Shown: piece after piece, positions 59,731 to 64,000 of the stretch
Numbering within the stretch: the first letter of the stretch is position 1
Layout: every line of letters begins with the position of its first letter
DNA from: Dichomitus squalens LYAD-421 SS1
Lineage: Eukaryota > Basidiomycota > Agaricomycetes > Polyporales > Polyporaceae
Reading direction: 5' to 3'
Length of the DNA: 64,000 nt
Assembly: GCF_000275845.1 (NCBI RefSeq)
Contig: NW_006766910.1
Coordinates: forward strand, 84,831-148,830
The notes under the pieces: model-generated
Seen by the model: the letters and a program-made list of their open reading frames with translations, nothing else
What the model was told of the DNA's origin: nothing
Databases searched by the model: none
Translations under genes and position numbers: made by a program

Positions 59731-60405
59731 CTACCATACCGCCATGATTGCACTGAGGCGCCTATTCTGCTGCTCCAGCCACCTCCCTAGCTCGCCGAAC
59801 GTTCTTGGAACGCTGTCCAATGAGGGGCCGGAGTCCGATGGCGTGACGGACTCCGTCGGGACCATGGAAGATGATCCGATCTCATCTTCGTCTTCGGAAA
59901 AGGACGTGAGGGGACTGGATCTACAGGAAGGTGGGTTGACGTCCACCCTCCTGGCTTCCGTAACTTGATCTGAATTGGGTATAGTAAGCTCCCGCTCTGT
60001 GTGGCCCTCGCAAGTCACGCAAATGTACACACTGCATCTGAAACGGGCAGCCCGTGCCACCGTCCTGCGCCGCTCCCGGAAGTACGCCTGGATCCTGGAC
60101 GTCTCACACCCTTCGCAACCGGGAATAAGGTGAATCTTGGTGAGCAGCTCTACGAGCTGGTCTTTGTTGGGGTATAGCGTTTCTGCCTCTGAGTAAGCTG
60201 AAAGACATCTCTTGGTGAGACTGATGAACGTAGACGGAGCTTAGGCCAACTTGGCTATCGACGCACTTCGCAGCATAGCGTAGGCTTCTTTGGGCAGTAT
60301 CCCCGCAGTGGGAGTAGCATGGGTCTTACCCCCTCTCACTTTGCAGATACGTTTTGTGGATTTTCCGCTACGCGCGGACGAAGTCGAACGACGACTTGGA
60401 GCCAT
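59731..60405 (-). CDS. Homeodomain-like DNA-binding protein, atypical recognition helix
   Basis: Two exons, 60267-60405 and 59731-60197, with a 69-nt GT-AG intron, total 606 nt (201 aa) open from ATG at 60405. After a basic leader (MAPSRRSTSS, then SGKSTKRICKVRGGK) comes a homeodomain-like three-helix block at about residues 35-95: LPKEAYAMLR (helix 1), YPNKDQLVELLTKI (helix 2), IPGCEGCETSRIQAYFRERRRT (helix 3, given as ETSRIQAYFRERRRT). The usual WFxNxR of helix 3 is YFRERR, so Trp48 is Tyr and the near-invariant Asn51 is Glu. A CX4CX2CX2H cluster (CSVYICVTCEGH) follows, then an acidic Ser-rich stretch and LGELGRWLEQQNRRL. Probably nuclear; homeodomain assignment is by pattern. It lies upstream of F4 on the same strand; a decayed copy sits beside F3. 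Confidence 0.72.
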
Positions 60406-61288
60406 GTATATGTCCAAGAGATTGCCGCAGAGCAGCTCGGGGGGGAGTGGAAAGCAGGGGTCGCACGGAGCTGCGGTAAGAAGGCGGAGACATTTTGGAC
60501 CTCATGAACGAAAAGACCTCTGGATATCTGGCATGTGAGTGCTTGGCCGCCGCAGATGGCATCCCAAACGTGAACGCAGATCGTAAGGTGTCCACCATGC
60601 GCCGCGTCCTGCAGTAGATTGGCCACCACGTGTTGCCTGCTGACGCAATCTGTGAGTTCCCACGACCGACTTCGGCGCTAGACCTTCGCCTACCTGACCG
60701 GAACCCTTCAACATCGATCCGTTCATGCTATCTCTACGTCAAGTGTTACCTGGTATTTTCCCGTGTTAGTCTGAAGCTTATGACAGGGATTCCAACCAGA
60801 GGGCCCTGCGCCGGTCTCCTGAGCGTAGGACCTCAGGAATATCACAATTCACCGAGTTGAGGGCCCTCCATCCGCAATTGTCTTGAAATGGTACGAGGTA
60901 CGTGGTCAGTTTCCCTGATCCTCCCTTTGCCAACGAGCTAGTACTCCACGGCCGTACTGACTCTCGCAGACGACATTCTGTTGCCAGAGAGTCGCAAGTC
61001 ACACCATAAAGATACAGAGAGAGCGACTGCAACCATCGGGCACAACAGATGTCATTTAGATCGTTGTATAGACGTGAAATCTAGCATTGCTATAATACCC
61101 GTACGTGTAGTCCACCAGCAGCCCAGTAACCCAAGAATGACCAGCTTAATAGACCGGTACGACAGCGTTATCTTGCGGCTATACCGTAACCGAGATACAA
61201 GTACCCATTAATCACGGTGACCAGACCCAGATGTCCATAGAAAGGAACGGGAAGAAGCGAAGGGATGGCAGGACGAGCCAACGAACGA
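60406..61288. other. Spacer between the homeodomain-like gene and the GH16 gene
   Basis: 60.41-60.63 kb still matches the F3-linked homeodomain relic region (leader and promoter). The remainder shows no coding motif. Confidence 0.5.
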
Positions 61289-63243
61289 TCAGCACTGCTG
61301 CCACATCTTGACCGAATCAACGACGAGCGCGCGATCTTCTATATTTGTGGGCCACGTCGCATACCACTTTTCCTGTGCTTGAGCGAACTCGGTCATCGCA
61401 ACTGATAGATTGCTGGTAAGCCTCGCATTGCCAAAGACAGATAGACAGTCAAGTGCCACTCACTGTCTGAGCCGTCCAACCACGGCTTGTTCCCAACCCC
61501 ATCTGGGAACCAGCCGTTCGTACCACCGACCGCGACGTTCATGATGAGGTAGAACGGCTGGTCGAAGGGCGCCACGTTACGCGTCCCGCTCGCCCAAGGG
61601 TCCTCGAGCTCGATGAAGTTGGAGCCGTTGGAGACGACGGATGGGAAGTCGCCGCGCTTGAAGAACGGCTCGTTGAAGCGCAGGTAGAGCATGTACGTCA
61701 GGCGCGAGTCGACGTAGATGCGCATGAACTGCTCGTCCCACTCGAGCACATACGAGTGGAAGCCGTCGGCGAACGTCTTCCGCCGGTTCGTCCACCACCC
61801 GAACGTCTTGCTGACGCCGTTGAGCCACGAGAACGGGCCCCAGTTGAGCGAGCCGCGCACGTAGTCGATGCCCCTACAATTCGGTTCCGGTACCAAGGAG
61901 TGATGGTGGAGGTGAGACAGAGACACAGATGAATGTCAGACTGGCATTCGCTGGCTGGCATGTGAAGAGAAAGACGAAGCGACGTACTGAGCCTGATACT
62001 CCGGTCCATTCCCGCGCGCTTCCATGATATCGATCTCGCCCGAGCGTGGCCAGGGTCCATATACATCGTTGACTGGAAGCATCCATAGCGCCGGCCACAG
62101 CCAATCCCCGCGCGGGAGCTTGGCCGAGATCTCGACGCGGCCGTACTTGATCGCATACTGATTCTTCGTGTGGATGCGGGCACTCATCACCGGGGGTATG
62201 ACGACGTTCGCAGATGCATTCGACACTGCGCCGCAGTTGGTCGAGTTGGCATCGGTGCAACCAGTGAGATTGAACATGTACGGGGGAGACCCGAGCACGT
62301 TGTTGTAGCCGATGACATCGGATGTCAGGGTGGGCACGATGTACAGGTGCCCATCGCGCACGAACGAGTTGTTCGCGGAATTCGTGGTCATCTCAAATTC
62401 CTGGTTGCTGCGTGGCGTCAAAACAAGGTTCCGTCAGCCCAAGAATGAAATCGCAGTCGCAGCCAAACTTCGGTCCGACCCGTTGACGCAACATCAACGC
62501 GAGCGTGCGGGCGGACGAGATGGCGAGAAGATAAGCAGGAAGATAACACACCCGAAACCGCTCATGGTGACTTCCTGCGTCCAGGTGTTCTCCAGGTCGA
62601 AGGTGTCAAAGTTGTCCTCCATCACCAAGCACAGGTTCCCAAGGTGCAGCGTCTGCTTCCATGCGAAGTAGCAGCGGATAGCACCGCCGGCCACGCCCAG
62701 GAACGCGACGAAGTATACAATCCAGTACGCGAGTGTCAACCGGGTGTCCTTCTCGGTGAGCCACGGCTTCTCGATCTTGCCGGTGAGCATGGTGGATCGC
62801 ATGGGCTTCTTGACGCGAGACATCATCGACATCCGCGAGAGCTGCGTGGAGCTGCGACCCGTGCTCGGCCGGATAGGGCGAGGAGGCATGAACGAGTTGC
62901 GCTGTGACCGCGAACCAGAGGAGGAACCTGCGCCGTTGTTCACTTCCTGGCGTAGTGCCGACTGCACGGACGTGCGGCTGTCATGGCGTCGATACACGGG
63001 CTGGTCGGCGAACGCGCTGAAGCTGACAACGCTGGAGGGTTTGGGAGTAGAGGGAACGGAGGCGTTGGGGGTCTTGAACGGATCGCGCGCGCCGTCATCC
63101 CCGCCACTACTCGACGGGGAGTCGTTGGAGATCGAGAGGCCATAAGAAGGGAGTGGAGGGGCGTCTGAGCCCGAGGTCGATGGTCGACGTGAAGAAGACG
63201 ACGCCGAAGACGCGGACGAGCTCGAAGGCTTGAGGTCAGCCAT
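61289..63243 (-). CDS. KRE6/SKN1-type GH16 beta-glucan synthesis protein
   Basis: Type II membrane glycosidase-like protein of the secretory pathway needed for cell-wall beta-1,6-glucan in yeasts. Exons 62552-63243, 61988-62407, 61464-61873 and 61289-61401 total 1635 nt (544 aa). Start ATG at 63243 (MADLKPSSS). Residues 1-165 are a Ser/Pro-rich cytosolic region; one membrane helix follows (YWIVYFVAFLGVAGGAI, about 175-195), then the GH16 domain: CLVMEDNFD, GWFPDGVGNKPWLDGS near the end and the catalytic motif GEIDIMEARGN, with both glutamates and the Asp present. The C-terminus ALVVDSVKMWQQC fits the family. The gene looks complete, is single-copy here and probably marks the edge of the duplicated region; it is a conserved housekeeping-type gene. 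Confidence 0.95.
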
Positions 63244-64000
63244 GGCGGGAGTGGAGGACTGGAGGGGCTCTCGTATGCAGGACGGGCATATAACGTTCCG
63301 GCCAGTTTGGATAATCTGGCGTGAGCGCACCGCCCAATTTTGTTGGCGGCGTGTAAGGGTTCCAGGGATCCATGAGAATGACTGTACTTGGCTCAGATCG
63401 TATCAAGCGTAAGGGACGCTGAGTGACTGCCTAGTATGGGACGAACGCGCAACTGCAGGCGGCTGGAGATCTCGGATTCCTTCATCGTCAAGTAGGCGCT
63501 AGTACGCTTCTCGACCTATCGTCATCTATCAACGTGCGGTGATATTAGACAGATCTTTTCGGCATACCTTGCAGGGTGTGGGCCATCGAAAGATTTCCTA
63601 TATTAGCAGCTGTCAACAAAGGTCAGCGCTGCAGAGGTTGGCCTTCGCATGACGCTTGAGCGTTGCTCGTTTCCTACATTCTCGACCAGGGAAGCAGGAC
63701 GTCCCAGGAATGCCTTCATGCTATCGGAGCGCCGTCACGTCCTTGAGACCTTCAGCGGCGTGTTTGACACATGCCGAGAGACGCCACAGATAGGAAAGGC
63801 ATGGACCAGAGGGCTACGAAGTAATCCAGGGCGGCACGTCAAAATGACTACCACCAGGAAGCAACGTGCGAGGTGCTTGCCGAAAGCAAGGGAAGATTCA
63901 ACTAATCCCATATGGCGCGTCAAACAATCCGAGCCGGGGGACAATGTTTTGGGCAACCCACCTACTCCTTCGAAACAAGATCGTCCGCAACTTATCCTGT
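63244..64000. other. Region upstream of the GH16 gene
   Basis: The first few hundred bases should hold the GH16 promoter. No coding motif is visible on either strand up to the window end; the 73-codon minus-strand frame at 63735-63956 is not recognisable. Confidence 0.5.

Noticed and set aside
1..64000. tRNA, rRNA, CRISPR arrays, telomeric repeats
   Set aside because: None recognised by eye. tRNAscan or covariance searches were not possible, so a tRNA could have been missed.

Overview
The window looks like nuclear DNA of a filamentous basidiomycete, most likely a wood-decay agaricomycete (Polyporales-like; the order is inference). Genes carry many 50-75 nt GT-AG introns. The families are ones expanded in that group: basidiomycete-type cytochrome P450, DUF6533 multi-pass membrane proteins, FunK1 fungal-type protein kinases, a homeodomain-like protein and a KRE6/SKN1-type GH16 glucan enzyme.

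Layout. 0-1.7 kb: 3' part of an apparently functional P450 (+). 1.7-18.7 kb: a 3' fragment of a DUF6533 gene, then DUF6533 copies D1-D4 (all -), with a decayed P450 duplicate (5.8-6.6 kb) and relic X1 (11.4-13.3 kb) between them. 20.2-22.9 kb: a decayed purine nucleoside permease and relic X2 (+). 23.3-57.1 kb: a repeating landscape of DUF6533 copies (D5-D8), FunK1 kinases (F1-F4) and an unidentified repeated relic (Y1, Y2, Y3, perhaps Y4), with X3 and a decayed homeodomain-like gene beside F3. 59.7-60.4 kb: an intact homeodomain-like gene. 61.3-63.2 kb: a complete GH16 glucan enzyme (-). Two short elements with terminal inverted repeats lie at 47.5-47.9 and 58.3-58.9 kb.

State of the genes. 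D1 and D4-D8 read as intact; D2 has one stop codon, D3 two lesions. F4 is intact (950 aa). F1 has lost its ancestral start but keeps a long frame, F3 has one nonsense codon, and F2 is a fragment. Apart from P450, all intact genes are on the minus strand. The cluster looks like serial segmental duplication of a DUF6533-FunK1 unit followed by uneven decay.

Most unusual observation. Every DUF6533 copy can be read in its conserved frame only if two 2-nt microexons are spliced in, each between ordinary introns of about 50-60 nt (D3 has 3 nt at one site). Two copies were reconstructed exon by exon and close exactly in frame (D7, 963 nt; D8, 1101 nt). This is a sequence-based prediction and needs transcript data.
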